Assembly (NCBI RefSeq): GCF_014644315.1
Contig: NZ_BMKL01000001.1
Location: 879,001-943,000, forward strand
Direction: 5' to 3'
Length of the DNA stretch: 64,000 nucleotides
From: Tsuneonella deserti
GTDB taxonomy: Bacteria; Pseudomonadota; Alphaproteobacteria; Sphingomonadales; Sphingomonadaceae
Below the pieces are notes generated by a model. That model made no database searches. It was not told the DNA's origin and saw only the letters and a program-made list of their open reading frames with translations. The translations under genes were made by a program, and so were the position numbers. Positions 1 to 9,732 of this stretch are shown piece by piece (positions within the stretch are counted from its first letter, which is position 1; each line of letters starts with the position of its first letter).

Positions 1-89
1 TGGTGTTCAGGGGCGTCGAGCAGCCTTCGGGCTATACCGAACCGCTGCTGCACGCATGGCGGCAGAAGGCGAAGGAAATCTCCGCCTAG
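1..89 (+). CDS. C-terminal fragment, malate synthase G-like (5' end outside window)
   Basis: Only the last 28 codons are present (reading from base 3), ending at TAG 87-89. The tail reads [16 protein letters not shown] near the end. This resembles the conserved C-terminus of malate synthase G (glyoxylate shunt, acetyl-CoA + glyoxylate to malate), where a G-Y-T-E motif precedes a basic helix. With so little sequence the assignment is tentative. Its stop codon shares the palindrome CTAG with the stop of the convergent rsmA gene. Confidence 0.45.
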   Translation, partial: VFRGVEQPSGYTEPLLHAWRQKAKEISA

Positions 90-904
90 CCAAGCTCCCG
101 CGCGATCGCGACGAAGTCCTCGACCGAGAGGGTTTCGGCGCGGCGCTGCGGATCGATGCCGAGCGAGGCGAGGGCATCCAGCGCGCCGGGCACGCCCTTT
201 AGGCTCTGACGCAGCATCTTGCGGCGCTGGCCGAAAGCCGCTTCGGTCACCCGCCCGAGCGTGCGCGCATTCACCCCTGGCGGCATCGCCCTGGGCACGA
301 TGTGGACGATCGCGCTCATCACCTTGGGCGGCGGGGTGAACGCGCTCCGGTGCACCTTGAGCGCGATGCGCGGCACGGCGCGCCATTGCGCGAGGACGGC
401 CAACCTTCCGTAGGCGTCGCTGCCCGGCTCCGCTACGATGCGCTGGGCCACTTCCTGCTGGAACATGAGCGTCAGGCTGGTCCACCGGGGCGGCCATTCC
501 TGCCCGCCCAGCCAGCGAACCAGCAGCGCCGTGCCGACATTGTAGGGCAAGTTGGCAACCACGGCATAGGGGCCACCCATGAGGCTGTCGTGATCGAGCG
601 TCAAGGCATCGCCCTCGATGACCCTCAGGCGACCCGGAAAGGCGCCTTCCAGCTCGCCCAAGGCTGGCAGGCAGCGGCGATCCATTTCGATTGCGGTGAC
701 ATCGGCGCCGGCGCGAAGCAGGCCTCGCGTGAGGCCACCAGGACCGGGGCCGATCTCCAGCACCCTGGTCCCGGCGAGGTCGCCAGGGATGGCAGCGATG
801 CGATCGAGCAGTTGCTCGTCGAACAGGAAGTTCTGCCCGAGCGCCTTCGAGGCGCTCAGGCCGTGGCGCGCCACGACTTCGCGCAAGGGCGGCAGGTCAG
901 GCAA
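86..904 (-). CDS. rsmA: 16S rRNA (adenine(1518)-N6/adenine(1519)-N6)-dimethyltransferase RsmA/KsgA
   Basis: SAM-dependent enzyme that dimethylates two adjacent adenines near the 3' end of 16S rRNA during 30S maturation. Visible motifs are GQNFL near the N-terminus, the SAM-binding [10 protein letters not shown], and the catalytic NLPYNV (motif IV). I chose the TTG at 902-904, which gives 272 aa, the usual family length. The longer open frame runs back into pdxA and adds a low-complexity Arg/Ala/Pro stretch that does not look like KsgA. The gene overlaps pdxA by 8 nt and is last in lptD-surA-pdxA-rsmA, so it is probably translated by coupling. Confidence 0.95.
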   Translation of the reverse strand: MPDLPPLREVVARHGLSASKALGQNFLFDEQLLDRIAAIPGDLAGTRVLEIGPGPGGLTRGLLRAGADVTAIEMDRRCLPALGELEGAFPGRLRVIEGDALTLDHDSLMGGPYAVVANLPYNVGTALLVRWLGGQEWPPRWTSLTLMFQQEVAQRIVAEPGSDAYGRLAVLAQWRAVPRIALKVHRSAFTPPPKVMSAIVHIVPRAMPPGVNARTLGRVTEAAFGQRRKMLRQSLKGVPGALDALASLGIDPQRRAETLSVEDFVAIARELG

Positions 905-1898
905 TGCTGGCCCGCCGCGCCGCGCACTCGCCCGCCATGCGGATCGCGGCGATGGTCGCGCCGGGGTCGGCCTGGCCGCTGCCCGCGATGCCGAACGCGG
1001 TGCCATGATCCGCACTGGTCCGCACGATCGGCAGGCCCAGGGTCACGTTCACCCCTCTGTCGAAGTCGAGCGCCTTGAGCGGGATCAGCGCCTGGTCATG
1101 GTACATGCACAAGGCAACATCGTAATCGCGCCGTGCGCGGGGCGCGAACAAGGCGTCGGCGGGGTAGGGCCCGGTCGCCTCGATGCCTTCGCCGCGCAGC
1201 GCGGCGATGGCTGGCGCAATGATGCGGATTTCCTCGTCGCCCATTCGCCCGTCCTCTCCGGCATGGGGGTTGAGGGCGGCCACCGCGATCCGGGGGGCGG
1301 CAATGCCGAAGTCTCGCTGCAGCGCCGCCGCAGCTATCCGGCCTCGTCGAACCAGCAGGTCGAGCGTGATCTGGCCCGGCACCCGGGCCAGCGGGAGGTG
1401 GACGGTGAGGGGGATCGTCCGCAACTGCGGTCCGGCCAGCATCATGACGGCGTCCTGCGCCGCGATCCCGCAGGCGTGGGCGACGAACTCGGTCTGTCCC
1501 GGAAAATGGAAGCCGACTTCCCCCAGCAGGGACTTGGCGATCGGGCCGGTGACGAGCCCGCCAGCCTCGCCCGACACCGCGAGAGCGGTCGCCCGCTCCA
1601 GCGAGGCAAGCGCCAGCGCCGCGCCATCCTTGTCGGGCTCCCCCGGACGCCATGGCGCGTCGAGATCGCCCAGCACCGGCAGGGCGCGGCCGAAGGCATC
1701 GGCAACTTCGTCCAAGGAGGCTACCGGCTCGACGGGAAGGGCATGTCCCCGAGCCGCGGCGGCGGAGGCCAGCAGGCGCACGCCGCCGACGACCGCGAAC
1801 GGCGGCAGGGCTTCACGATCCCGGGCAATCCACGCTTCGGCGACCAGTTCGGGGCCTACCCCCGCCGGATCGCCGAGCGAGACGACGAGCGGCTTCAA
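897..1898 (-). CDS. pdxA: 4-hydroxythreonine-4-phosphate dehydrogenase PdxA
   Basis: NAD-dependent oxidation of 4-phosphohydroxy-L-threonine in pyridoxal 5'-phosphate synthesis. The product begins [17 protein letters not shown], typical of PdxA, and contains the metal-site segment [15 protein letters not shown]. The protein has 333 aa, the normal length. The start is TTG at 1896-1898, overlapping the surA stop as TTGA; the same frame upstream has only a GTA valine codon and then shadow sequence. It sits between surA and rsmA, as in many proteobacteria. Confidence 0.95.
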   Translation of the reverse strand: MKPLVVSLGDPAGVGPELVAEAWIARDREALPPFAVVGGVRLLASAAAARGHALPVEPVASLDEVADAFGRALPVLGDLDAPWRPGEPDKDGAALALASLERATALAVSGEAGGLVTGPIAKSLLGEVGFHFPGQTEFVAHACGIAAQDAVMMLAGPQLRTIPLTVHLPLARVPGQITLDLLVRRGRIAAAALQRDFGIAAPRIAVAALNPHAGEDGRMGDEEIRIIAPAIAALRGEGIEATGPYPADALFAPRARRDYDVALCMYHDQALIPLKALDFDRGVNVTLGLPIVRTSADHGTAFGIAGSGQADPGATIAAIRMAGECAARRASIA

Positions 1899-3241
1899 TT
1901 GTACTCGATCACCGCGTCGTTGCGCAGGTCGCGAAGATAGCGCTGGGCCCGCTTGTTGACCCGGTCGTCTTCGAGCTGCGCCATCAGGTCGTCGAAACTC
2001 GGCGCGCCCGAGGTCTGCGGATCGTCGCGGCCGCACAGCATGAGCACACTCACGCCGTCCTGCGCCGATCCGAACGGCGGGGTGGTCTGGCCGACCTGCA
2101 GATCCGCCAACAGCGGCTGGAGTTGCTCGGGCAGCGAGCGCAGGACGATCCCGTCGTTCGCCGCCACTTCGGCGCCGATCGCGGCCGCGCCCGATTCCGC
2201 ATCGCCGCAGCCGCGCATCGCGCTGACGGCGGACGTGAACGAGGCAAGCTTGGCCTTCGCCTCGGCCTCGCTGAGCCCTTCGGGGAACTTGAGCGAGATC
2301 TGCTTGAGACTGAGCACCGCATCGCGCGGGTCCGCGGTCAGCACGGCCTTCTTGTCGATGAGGTAGAGGATCGAAAACCCGCCCGAGTTCTCGATCGGAC
2401 CCACGAGCTGACCCGGCTGCATCTGGCGCGCGGCGACCGCCAGCTCGCTCGGGAGCATTTCGAGCCGCACGAACCCGAGATCGCCGCCCGCAGCGGCAGT
2501 CGAGGACTGCGAAAACTGGCGGGCGTAGCCGACGAAGCTGCCGCCCTGCTTGAGCTGTTCGATGATCTTGCCGAGGTTGGCGAGAACCTGTTCGCGCGTC
2601 TCGGGGGTTGCGGCCAGCCAGATTTCGCCGAGACGGTATTCCTCGGTGCCGCGGCTCGCCTCGAGGCGGGCCATCATTTCGTTCACTTCCTCGGCCGAGA
2701 CGTTGACGAACGGCGCGACGTTGCGGCGCAGCAGCCGCTGCCACGACAGCTCGCCCAGGATCTGGCGCTTGAGCGAAGCGGGCGAGGAGCCGATTTTCGC
2801 CAGGTACTCGTCCATCGCATCGACATTCTGGCCGAAATTCTGCGCCGCCAGGCGGGCGTAGGTCTGATCGACTTCGGCCGGAGTCACCGCGATGTCCTGA
2901 GCTTTCGCCTCCTGGATCTGCAGCGTCTCGTCGATAAGGTTGCGCAGGACCTGGGTGCGCAGGCGCTGCATCTCCTCGTCCTCGATCTTGCCCTTCGACG
3001 CAGCAACGACCAGCGCCGCGCGCTGATCGACGTCGGTGCCGGTGATGATCTGCCCGTTCACGACCGCCGTGGGCTTGCGGACATTGGGATCGCTCTTGCC
3101 CAGGATCGTGACGTTTGCGGGAATGTCGAGCGCGTTGCCGTTCGATGCCGCGGCGGCCTGGGCCGAGGCGGCAACCGGCGAAACTACGAGCGAAAGCGCG
3201 GCGATGCCGCAAAGCAGTCTGGAAACGGTCTTGTCGATCAC
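1895..3241 (-). CDS. surA: Periplasmic peptidyl-prolyl isomerase / OMP chaperone, SurA-like
   Basis: Parvulin-type chaperone expected to assist folding of outer-membrane proteins in the periplasm, including LptD encoded just upstream. The proposed GTG start (3239-3241) gives a Sec signal peptide (IDKTVSRLLCGIAALSL... ending ASAQA). A SurA_N-like helical region follows ('VVNGQIITGTDVDQRAALV'), then a PpiC parvulin domain with a GGDLGF loop and a FSILYLIDKK strand. The alternatives are ATG 3281-3283 (14 residues longer) or a further upstream start; the GTG has a weak GGATGAC SD and leaves a cleaner signal peptide. It is second in the lptD operon. Confidence 0.85.
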   Translation of the reverse strand: MIDKTVSRLLCGIAALSLVVSPVAASAQAAAASNGNALDIPANVTILGKSDPNVRKPTAVVNGQIITGTDVDQRAALVVAASKGKIEDEEMQRLRTQVLRNLIDETLQIQEAKAQDIAVTPAEVDQTYARLAAQNFGQNVDAMDEYLAKIGSSPASLKRQILGELSWQRLLRRNVAPFVNVSAEEVNEMMARLEASRGTEEYRLGEIWLAATPETREQVLANLGKIIEQLKQGGSFVGYARQFSQSSTAAAGGDLGFVRLEMLPSELAVAARQMQPGQLVGPIENSGGFSILYLIDKKAVLTADPRDAVLSLKQISLKFPEGLSEAEAKAKLASFTSAVSAMRGCGDAESGAAAIGAEVAANDGIVLRSLPEQLQPLLADLQVGQTTPPFGSAQDGVSVLMLCGRDDPQTSGAPSFDDLMAQLEDDRVNKRAQRYLRDLRNDAVIEYN

Positions 3242-3364
3242 GCTGTCATCCGTCTTGGTCAAGGCACATCGCGCGCCCTTCATCGGCCCCGCGGGTGCCG
3301 CCAAACGGCTGAACCCAAGCTGAGTGCGCGCCGGATAGCGCGTTTGCGCCATGCTGCCAACGGC

Positions 3365-5698
3365 CTAGCGGAAGCCGAGATTGCGCAGGGCGAAATAGAG
3401 CTGGAAGGTATTGCCGCGCCGCGCGTCGCCCTGGTCGAGATAGTCGCGGCGCCAGGTCACTCCCATCTCGAGGCAATCGTCCTGGTAGGCAAGGCCCAGG
3501 CGGGTGCGGATCGGGTCGAAGCCGTCGGAGGAGAAGGTGGGATCCTCGGTCCGGTCGGTCAGGTTGAACACGCCAGCGCCGAACACCGACCAGTAACGGG
3601 CGAACGCGACCCGCGCGGCCACTCGCATTTCCTCGCGGTCGCGCAGGTCTTCGATGGTGGGGGAAATGTCGCGGTTGAGGCGCAGGTAGCCGACCTCGGC
3701 ATAAGTGCGACTCGATCCCACGGTCGCGTCGATCTCGTTCCGGCGCACGGCAAAGTTGTCCTTGTCGAGGCGGAAGCGGTGAGTCAGCTTGACGAAATCC
3801 CTGTAACGGATGTCCGTTCGGCCGACGAAGTCGGAGACGCGCTCGGACAGGCCGGTCCCGTCGGGCAGGATCGAGCCGCCGTTGTTCAGCCGGTACGACT
3901 GGCCGACGGTCGTGCTGATCCGCCAGTTCGGGCGCGTGAATTCCCAGTCCACCCCGTAGGTGATCCGCGGCCGATCCTCGATCCGGTCGTATCCGGGGAA
4001 GCGGTTGAGCGCGAAAAGGTTGGAATCCTCCAGGTCGATCGCGCGCGAATCCTCGTTAGGAATCGCCAGGTTCTTGATCTTCGGACTGAGAACCAGCTGG
4101 ACCCGCGGAGTGAGCACCTGGGTGCCCCCCAGGAAATGCCCGACGAGCGGCCACTCGATATCCGCTGCGGCGAGCGCGACCCCGCGGGTTTCCCACCCCG
4201 GGTTGCCGCGATAGATAGCCGTCGCGGTGAGGCCGTTTTCGTCCGAGTGATAGACGTCACCGCGGACAAGCGCGGTCAGCGTGATCAACTGGCCCCAGCC
4301 GGTGATGCGCCGGAAGTCCCAGCGCGCGCCGGCCAGCGCACGCTGCGTGTCCTGCCCTTCGGGACGGTACAGAGCGAGGCTGTTGGCCATAAGTTCGACT
4401 TTCCCGCCCAGGAACGGGTCGTCGAAACGCTTGCGGTAGTCGATCAGCGGCAGCGCGATCGGCACCTGTCCCTGCGGCAGGCCCAGCCGGAGGGTCTGCG
4501 TGGCGAAGCCGGAGATGGCGAGGTACGAATCCGGATCGATCCGCTCCACTTCGATCATCGAGCGCAGGCGATCGTCGCGGCTGATGTCGTACCGGCGCAG
4601 GAAGGTCCGGTCGGTTGCCCTCCTCAACGAAAAATTCGCGTTCCAGTTGGGATTGAACTGGAAGCGGCCGTTGCTGAAGATGTATCCGCGGAACTCGTCC
4701 TCCGGCGCAGGCATCGCGGTGGTCGGATCGAACCGGCGGCTGACCGTGCCGTACCCGGTTACCTGGTACGCACCCTTGTCGGTCAGGTGCCGCCACTGCG
4801 CGCTGGCCATCGGCGGCGCATCGGTGAACGCATAGGCGCTGACCGTTAGGTCCTTGTTCGGCGCGAGGTTGAAGTAATAGCTGCCGCTGACTTCGAATCC
4901 GTTGTTTTCCGAAAGCTGCACGTCGGGGACGAGAAAGCCCGAGACTGGACGTCCGTCGGTCCGGATTGCCAAACCTGGCAGCGGCAGGAGACGCGCCCCG
5001 AACAGCTCGAGATAGGCGCCGCGGAAGCGGACCCGCTTGTCGGCCGGAGAGTAGACGACGCGGTCCGCGGTGATCCGCCAGCTCGGCTCCTTGGGACAGC
5101 CGTCAGGCGTGACCACCTCGCACCCGGTGTACGCGGCGCGAGTAAGCTCGATGGTGCCGTCCGCCTGCCGCGACCCGGTTGCGGCAGCCAGCCGCCCGCC
5201 TTCGCGCAGGGCCAGAAGCAGGTCCTCCATCGCCCCGGCCTCGAACTTGTCGGTCAGCTCGATGCGGCTGGTGTAGAGCTGGTTGCCGTCCTCGTCGACG
5301 AAGCGCACGTCGCCGCTGGCGACGATCTGGCCGGTCGTCCGGCTCCAGGTGACCTGGTCGGCGCGAACCGAGCGGTCTTCGCTCCTGAGCACGACATTCC
5401 CCGAAGCGGTGACGGTATCGGCATTGTTGTCGTAGGCGACCTCGTTCGCCTCGAAATTGATCTGCCGCTCTCCCGTGGGCGCGGGCGGCAAGCTTGCTTC
5501 GTCGACCGGCTGAACCGGGGTCGAGAGCGAAGGCGGCTCGCCCTGCGGCTCTTGCGGAGTGCCCATGCCGGAAGCCGGTCCATCCTGGGCCATCGCAGGC
5601 GCAACCATCAGCGCGAGCGACAGCGCAATCGCGCTCGCAGCGCAGCGGAACAAGCGGCGTGGCGTGGCTTGCTGCGAACCGGTCGGAGCGGGGAGCAT
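3365..5698 (-). CDS. lptD: LPS-assembly outer membrane protein LptD
   Basis: Outer-membrane barrel that inserts lipopolysaccharide into the outer leaflet, partnered with LptE. It has a signal peptide ending at APAMAQ. A periplasmic OstA/LptA-like jellyroll follows at about residues 60-170 (INFEANEVAYDNNADT...). A long beta-strand-rich LptD C-terminal domain then runs to a terminal aromatic (NLGFR). I use the ATG at 5696-5698 (777 aa). An in-frame ATG at 5738-5740 adds 14 residues and has a G-rich upstream stretch, so it is possible. The gene is divergent from pepA and heads the lptD-surA-pdxA-rsmA operon. Confidence 0.92.
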   Translation of the reverse strand: MLPAPTGSQQATPRRLFRCAASAIALSLALMVAPAMAQDGPASGMGTPQEPQGEPPSLSTPVQPVDEASLPPAPTGERQINFEANEVAYDNNADTVTASGNVVLRSEDRSVRADQVTWSRTTGQIVASGDVRFVDEDGNQLYTSRIELTDKFEAGAMEDLLLALREGGRLAAATGSRQADGTIELTRAAYTGCEVVTPDGCPKEPSWRITADRVVYSPADKRVRFRGAYLELFGARLLPLPGLAIRTDGRPVSGFLVPDVQLSENNGFEVSGSYYFNLAPNKDLTVSAYAFTDAPPMASAQWRHLTDKGAYQVTGYGTVSRRFDPTTAMPAPEDEFRGYIFSNGRFQFNPNWNANFSLRRATDRTFLRRYDISRDDRLRSMIEVERIDPDSYLAISGFATQTLRLGLPQGQVPIALPLIDYRKRFDDPFLGGKVELMANSLALYRPEGQDTQRALAGARWDFRRITGWGQLITLTALVRGDVYHSDENGLTATAIYRGNPGWETRGVALAAADIEWPLVGHFLGGTQVLTPRVQLVLSPKIKNLAIPNEDSRAIDLEDSNLFALNRFPGYDRIEDRPRITYGVDWEFTRPNWRISTTVGQSYRLNNGGSILPDGTGLSERVSDFVGRTDIRYRDFVKLTHRFRLDKDNFAVRRNEIDATVGSSRTYAEVGYLRLNRDISPTIEDLRDREEMRVAARVAFARYWSVFGAGVFNLTDRTEDPTFSSDGFDPIRTRLGLAYQDDCLEMGVTWRRDYLDQGDARRGNTFQLYFALRNLGFR

Positions 5699-5800
5699 CG
5701 CTTGCCTATCGCAGCACTGCCGCCTAATCGCAATCGCCATCGCCGCCCCTGCCGTTTCGCTGCGCCGAACCGTTCGGACCAAGCCTTTGCCGGAGTTTTC

Positions 5801-7255
5801 ATGAAGATCGAATTCGCCTCCACCGTCCCTGCCGGAACAACCATCGTCGTCCGGGTGGTCGATCAGGATGTCCTGCCCGAGGGCTTCGAGCCCACGCTGG
5901 CCGCGGGCGCCCGGGCCGCGCGGTTCAAGGGGCGGGCGGGTCAGGTGTTCGACGGTTTTGCCGAACGTGGCGGCGAAGTGGTCCGCGCCGTTTTGGCCGG
6001 CGCTGGGGAGAAGGGCGACGAAGGCCGCCTTGCCAATCTCGAAAAGGCCGGCGGCGCGCTGGCCGCCAAGTTCCTTTGCTCGGGTGCCGAATCGCTGGCG
6101 ATCGAAGCTGACGGCCTGGCCGTCGAGGAAGTCGCCGCGGTCGTGATGGGCCTGCGCCTGCGCGCATGGCGTTACGATGTCTATCGCACGCGCATGAAGG
6201 ACGAGCAGAAGATCACGCTCACCCGCGTTGTGGTGGTCGGCGCGCCTGAGGGCAGCGAAGCGGCCTGGGCCGATGCGGCCGCTTTGGCGGACGGCATCGA
6301 GCTGACCCGCGAACTGGTGACCGAGCCGGCGAACGTCATCTACCCCGAATCGTTCGTCGAGCGCGTGCGCGGCCGGTTCGAGGAAGCCGGGCTGGAAGTC
6401 ACCGTTCTCGGCGTAGAGGAGATGACCGCGCTGGGCATGGGGGCGCTGCTCGGTGTGGGCCAGGGCTCCGAACGTCCCTCGCGACTGCTGGCGGTCAAGT
6501 GGAACGGGGGAGAGAAGGGCGCCCGTCCGATGGCCTTCGTGGGCAAGGGCGTCACGTTCGATACCGGCGGCATCTCCATCAAGCCCGGACCGGGCATGGA
6601 AGACATGAAGTGGGACATGGGCGGCGCCGGCGCGGTCGCCGGGGCCATGCTGGCGCTGGCGCGGCGCAAGGCGAAGGCGAACGTCGTCGGCGTCATGGGC
6701 CTCGTCGAGAACATGCCAGACGGCAAGGCAATGCGCCCGGGCGACGTCGTCACCACGATGAGCGGGCAGACGGTCGAGGTGCTCAACACCGACGCCGAAG
6801 GCCGCCTGGTTCTGTGCGACGCGCTGTGCTGGGTGCAGAAGGAGCATGACCCGGTGGCGATCGTCGATCTCGCGACCCTGACCGGGGCAATGATCATCAG
6901 CCTGGGCACCGAGCAGGGCGGCATCTTCTCGAACGATGATACTCTTGCCGAAGCGATGCTGAAAGCCGGGCGCGAAACGGGCGACAAGCTGTGGCGGATG
7001 CCGCTCGGCCCCGCCTACGACAAGCTGATCGATTCCCCGATCGCCGACATGAAGAACATCGGCCCGCGCGAAGGCGGTTCGATCACCGCGGCGCAGTTCC
7101 TCCAGCGCTTCATCGACAAGGGGCGCCCATGGGCACACTGCGACATCGCGGGCATGGTCTGGTCGTCCAAGCCGGGCGCGACGTGGGACAAGGGCGCGAC
7201 CGGTTATGGCGTGCGCCTGATCGACCGCTATGTGCGCGACGTGCTCGAAAGCTGA
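5801..7255 (+). CDS. pepA: Leucyl aminopeptidase (M17 family)
   Basis: Cytosolic dimetal aminopeptidase that removes N-terminal residues from peptides. The signature NTDAEGRLVL is at residues 329-338, with the metal-binding VGKGVTFDTGG upstream. Length is 484 aa, normal for the family. The start is ATG 5801, with GGAG about 6 nt upstream. It is followed within 40 nt by holC. The pepA-holC-(valS) neighbourhood is common in proteobacteria, and here ndk takes the third place. Confidence 0.96.
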   Translation: MKIEFASTVPAGTTIVVRVVDQDVLPEGFEPTLAAGARAARFKGRAGQVFDGFAERGGEVVRAVLAGAGEKGDEGRLANLEKAGGALAAKFLCSGAESLAIEADGLAVEEVAAVVMGLRLRAWRYDVYRTRMKDEQKITLTRVVVVGAPEGSEAAWADAAALADGIELTRELVTEPANVIYPESFVERVRGRFEEAGLEVTVLGVEEMTALGMGALLGVGQGSERPSRLLAVKWNGGEKGARPMAFVGKGVTFDTGGISIKPGPGMEDMKWDMGGAGAVAGAMLALARRKAKANVVGVMGLVENMPDGKAMRPGDVVTTMSGQTVEVLNTDAEGRLVLCDALCWVQKEHDPVAIVDLATLTGAMIISLGTEQGGIFSNDDTLAEAMLKAGRETGDKLWRMPLGPAYDKLIDSPIADMKNIGPREGGSITAAQFLQRFIDKGRPWAHCDIAGMVWSSKPGATWDKGATGYGVRLIDRYVRDVLES

Positions 7256-7291
7256 TCGAGGGCGAGTGCTTCGGCCACAGGTGGCGAGATA

Positions 7292-7729
7292 ATGCAGCTC
7301 GATTTCTGGCAGTACTCGCAGGGGCCGGTTGAGCGCATCGTCGTTCTGATTGCCGAGCGTGCGATCAAGGACGGCCAGCGAGTGCTGGTGGTGGACGGCG
7401 ATGCCGAGCGGCGCGCCGCCACCATCCGCGCCTTGTGGGAGGCGAGCCCCGAGGCGTTCCTCGCCAACGGAGAGAGCGGCGATCCCCACGCCGAACGCCA
7501 GCCGATCCTCCTGTCCGATACCTGCACGTCCGCCAACGGCGCCCGCTTCGCTATCCTCGCCGATGGCAAATGGCGCGAAGGAGGCGAGGCGTTCGACCGC
7601 ACCATCCTACTGTTTGGCCAGAACGAGGTCGCGGAGGCCCGCAAGGTCTGGCGGCAATTCGACGGGCGGGAGGACGTGACCCGCGCCTATTTCGCGCAGG
7701 AAGATGGCAAGTGGGTGAAGAAGGTCTGA
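7292..7729 (+). CDS. holC: DNA polymerase III chi subunit HolC
   Basis: Chi subunit of the clamp-loader complex; it links the holoenzyme to single-strand-binding protein. The 145-aa product has the chi fold pattern: MQLDFWQY start, [15 protein letters not shown], an ILLSDT strand, and '[17 protein letters not shown]' near the C-terminus. It lies between pepA and ndk on the same strand, the usual context. The start is ATG 7292 with only a modest SD. Confidence 0.92.
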   Translation: MQLDFWQYSQGPVERIVVLIAERAIKDGQRVLVVDGDAERRAATIRALWEASPEAFLANGESGDPHAERQPILLSDTCTSANGARFAILADGKWREGGEAFDRTILLFGQNEVAEARKVWRQFDGREDVTRAYFAQEDGKWVKKV

Positions 7730-7802
7730 CCCTTGCGTGGCAGGCGGCGCATCGCTAGGGGCGCGCGCAACTCCCCACACCCTCATTGCAAGGATCTTTC
7801 CC

Positions 7803-8225
7803 ATGGCGGTTACCCGCACATTTTCGATCATCAAGCCCGATGCCACCCGCCGCAACCTGACCGGCGCGGTCACCAAGATGCTCGAGGATGCGGGCCTTCG
7901 CGTCGTAGGTTCGAAGCGCATCAAGATGACCCGCGAACAGGCCGAGGGCTTCTACGCCGTCCACAAGGAGCGCCCCTTCTTCGGCGAGCTGTGCGATTTC
8001 ATGACCAGCGGTCCGGTGGTGGTGCAGGTCCTTGAGGGCGAAGACGCCGTGAAGCGTAATCGCGACATCATGGGCGCGACCAACCCTGCCGACGCAGCCC
8101 CCGGCACCATCCGCAAGGAGCTCGCCGAGAGCATCGAAGCCAATTCGGTCCACGGGTCCGATTCGGAAGAAAACGCGCGCATCGAGATTGATTATTTCTT
8201 CAAGCCGGAAGAAATTGTCGGCTAA
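7803..8225 (+). CDS. ndk: Nucleoside diphosphate kinase
   Basis: Transfers the gamma-phosphate from ATP to NDPs through a phospho-histidine intermediate. It starts [18 protein letters not shown], the canonical NDK N-terminus, and contains the active-site neighbourhood NSVHGSDS with the catalytic histidine. Length is 140 aa, standard. An upstream in-frame ATG at 7737 would add 22 unrelated residues and is unlikely. It is separated by 73 nt from holC, so it probably has its own promoter or RBS. Confidence 0.97.
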   Translation: MAVTRTFSIIKPDATRRNLTGAVTKMLEDAGLRVVGSKRIKMTREQAEGFYAVHKERPFFGELCDFMTSGPVVVQVLEGEDAVKRNRDIMGATNPADAAPGTIRKELAESIEANSVHGSDSEENARIEIDYFFKPEEIVG

Positions 8226-8309
8226 TCCTGTCGCGTTACGACGGACTTCGCTTTACGAGGGTAGCAATGCGGGTGGCGCTTTCGGGCGTCCCCGTGCTAC
8301 TGGCTGCGG

Positions 8310-8750
8310 ATGCTTTGGCGTCGCGGACAGAAATGCAAGGCTTTGGCCGAGAAGTTCGTCGCGGCCGTGAACGCGCATGACGCCGACGCCATGCGCGCGC
8401 TAGTCACCGCGGATTTCACCTACATCGACAGCTGGCGCGAAGGCGTGACTGGCCGCGAACAGGTGATCGAAGGCGCCAGGCTCCTGTTCGCGAGCGATCC
8501 CGGCTTCGGGATCGAGGTCGAATCGATCAGCTTCAGCGATCCGTTCGCATTGATGCGCGGCTGGGTTACCAGCGACAATCCCGAAGTCGGTCGCCGCAGG
8601 GCCGTGTGGCGCGCGCGGTGCGAGGACGGACTGCTCGCCGAATGGCAGGCCTGGGCCGAAGGCGGCCCGCCGCCGCTCAATCGCACCTACTCACCCGAAG
8701 CGACAGTCGACATGTCGGACCGCGCGCCGGCTAAGCCGGGCTCATCCTGA
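8310..8750 (+). CDS. NTF2-like / SnoaL-type small domain protein
   Basis: A 146-aa protein with the cone-shaped NTF2-like pattern: helix FVAAVNAHDADAMRALV, then DFTYIDSWREGVTGREQV, then alternating strands (FALMRGWVTS, RRAVWRARCEDGLLAEWQAWAEG). SnoaL-like proteins bind small hydrophobic ligands or act as cyclases or isomerases, but the substrate cannot be read here. The start is uncertain, because ATG 8310 has no clear SD. It is convergent with purN, 7 nt away. Confidence 0.6.
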   Translation: MLWRRGQKCKALAEKFVAAVNAHDADAMRALVTADFTYIDSWREGVTGREQVIEGARLLFASDPGFGIEVESISFSDPFALMRGWVTSDNPEVGRRRAVWRARCEDGLLAEWQAWAEGGPPPLNRTYSPEATVDMSDRAPAKPGSS

Positions 8751-8757
8751 GGCGGTC

Positions 8758-9732
8758 TTAGAACTCGTCGGCGGCGTCGATGAGGCTCGTCAGCCTGCGG
8801 GGCGCCACCGTGCGCCAGCTGCGCGCCAGCCAGCCATCTATGTCTTCCCAATCCGTGTCGCCCAGATCGAGGCGGATGGCGATCCAGTCCGCACCGAAAT
8901 AGGCGGGCCGGTAGTATCGCTCGGGATCGTTCTCGATCAGCTGCGCCTGCTCGTCCGGTCCGCTGACCCGCACCAGCAAGGCCGTCTTACCGTCGCCGTG
9001 ATGGTCGGATGACACCCAGGCGAACCTCTTGCCTTTCACGATGCCGAAGCAGGCCATGCCGTGGCTGACGGTCTCCTCGCTTTGCGGCTGTGCCAGCGCC
9101 CGCTCGCGGACCTGCGCGGTCAGCCACTCGGCGTGGTAGGGGCGGGAGACATACCCGTTCAGGATCCGCGGATAGAGCTGGTGTTCGGCGATCCGCACGC
9201 GGGCGGCGAGGGTCTCCTCGTCGTCGTCGGGCAGCACCGCGACCGACGCCTGGCCAAGAACTTCGCCCGCGTCGAGCTCGTCCGTCACCAGGTGCACGCT
9301 GCACCCGGCCCACGTGTCGCCCGCCTCCAGCGCAGCGCGGTGCGTATGGAGGCCGCGGTATTTGGGCAAAAGCGATGGGTGGACGTTGAGCAGCCGGCCC
9401 TTCCAGCGGGCTACGAACTCGCTGCCCAGCACCCGCATGTAACCGGCAAGCGCGACGTACTCGGCGCCGCTGGCCTCCACCGCATCATGCATTGCTGCGT
9501 CGTGATCGGGGCGGGACATGCCCCGATGGTCGAGCGCGAAGGTCGCCACGCCCTCCGCTTGGGCAAGCCGCAGGCCGGGCGCACGCGGATCGTTGCTGGC
9601 GACGAGCACGATTTCGTAGGCCGTCCCTTCCAGCCGGCTGGCGTAGAGGAGCGCGGCCATGTTGGTGCCGCTGCCGGAAATCAGGACGGCGACTCGCGCG
9701 GGTCGCCGCCGCGCGGGCCCCTCGTCAGGCAA
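8758..9732 (-). CDS. purN: Phosphoribosylglycinamide formyltransferase PurN fused to a C-terminal MmcQ/YjbR domain
   Basis: Residues about 12-205 are GAR transformylase (10-formyl-THF dependent, third step of purine synthesis). They include ISGSGTNM for phosphate binding, catalytic N116 and H118 in [12 protein letters not shown], and D154 in DELDAG. Residues about 206-324 continue in frame as a YjbR/MmcQ-like domain: [20 protein letters not shown], then DHHGD, then a [11 protein letters not shown] segment and a VAPRRL tail. YjbR proteins are small double-wing folds of uncertain role. PurN is normally about 190-215 aa, so this is a genuine fusion as written. The gene overlaps purM by 8 nt. Confidence 0.9.
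   Translation of the reverse strand: MPDEGPARRRPARVAVLISGSGTNMAALLYASRLEGTAYEIVLVASNDPRAPGLRLAQAEGVATFALDHRGMSRPDHDAAMHDAVEASGAEYVALAGYMRVLGSEFVARWKGRLLNVHPSLLPKYRGLHTHRAALEAGDTWAGCSVHLVTDELDAGEVLGQASVAVLPDDDEETLAARVRIAEHQLYPRILNGYVSRPYHAEWLTAQVRERALAQPQSEETVSHGMACFGIVKGKRFAWVSSDHHGDGKTALLVRVSGPDEQAQLIENDPERYYRPAYFGADWIAIRLDLGDTDWEDIDGWLARSWRTVAPRRLTSLIDAADEF

Noticed and set aside
897..3212. 771-codon frame including pdxA
   Set aside because: Only the last 333 codons are PdxA; the rest is a shifted frame over surA with low-complexity Arg-rich product.
1652..4849. Very long open frame (1065 codons) on the plus strand
   Set aside because: It is antisense to pdxA, surA and lptD, which have clear family motifs. 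High G+C makes long antisense frames common; the predicted product is Arg/Ala/Gly-rich without domains.
5699..7489. N-terminal extension of the LptD frame across pepA
   Set aside because: It would overlap pepA entirely on the other strand; the signal peptide marks the LptD start near 5698 or 5740.
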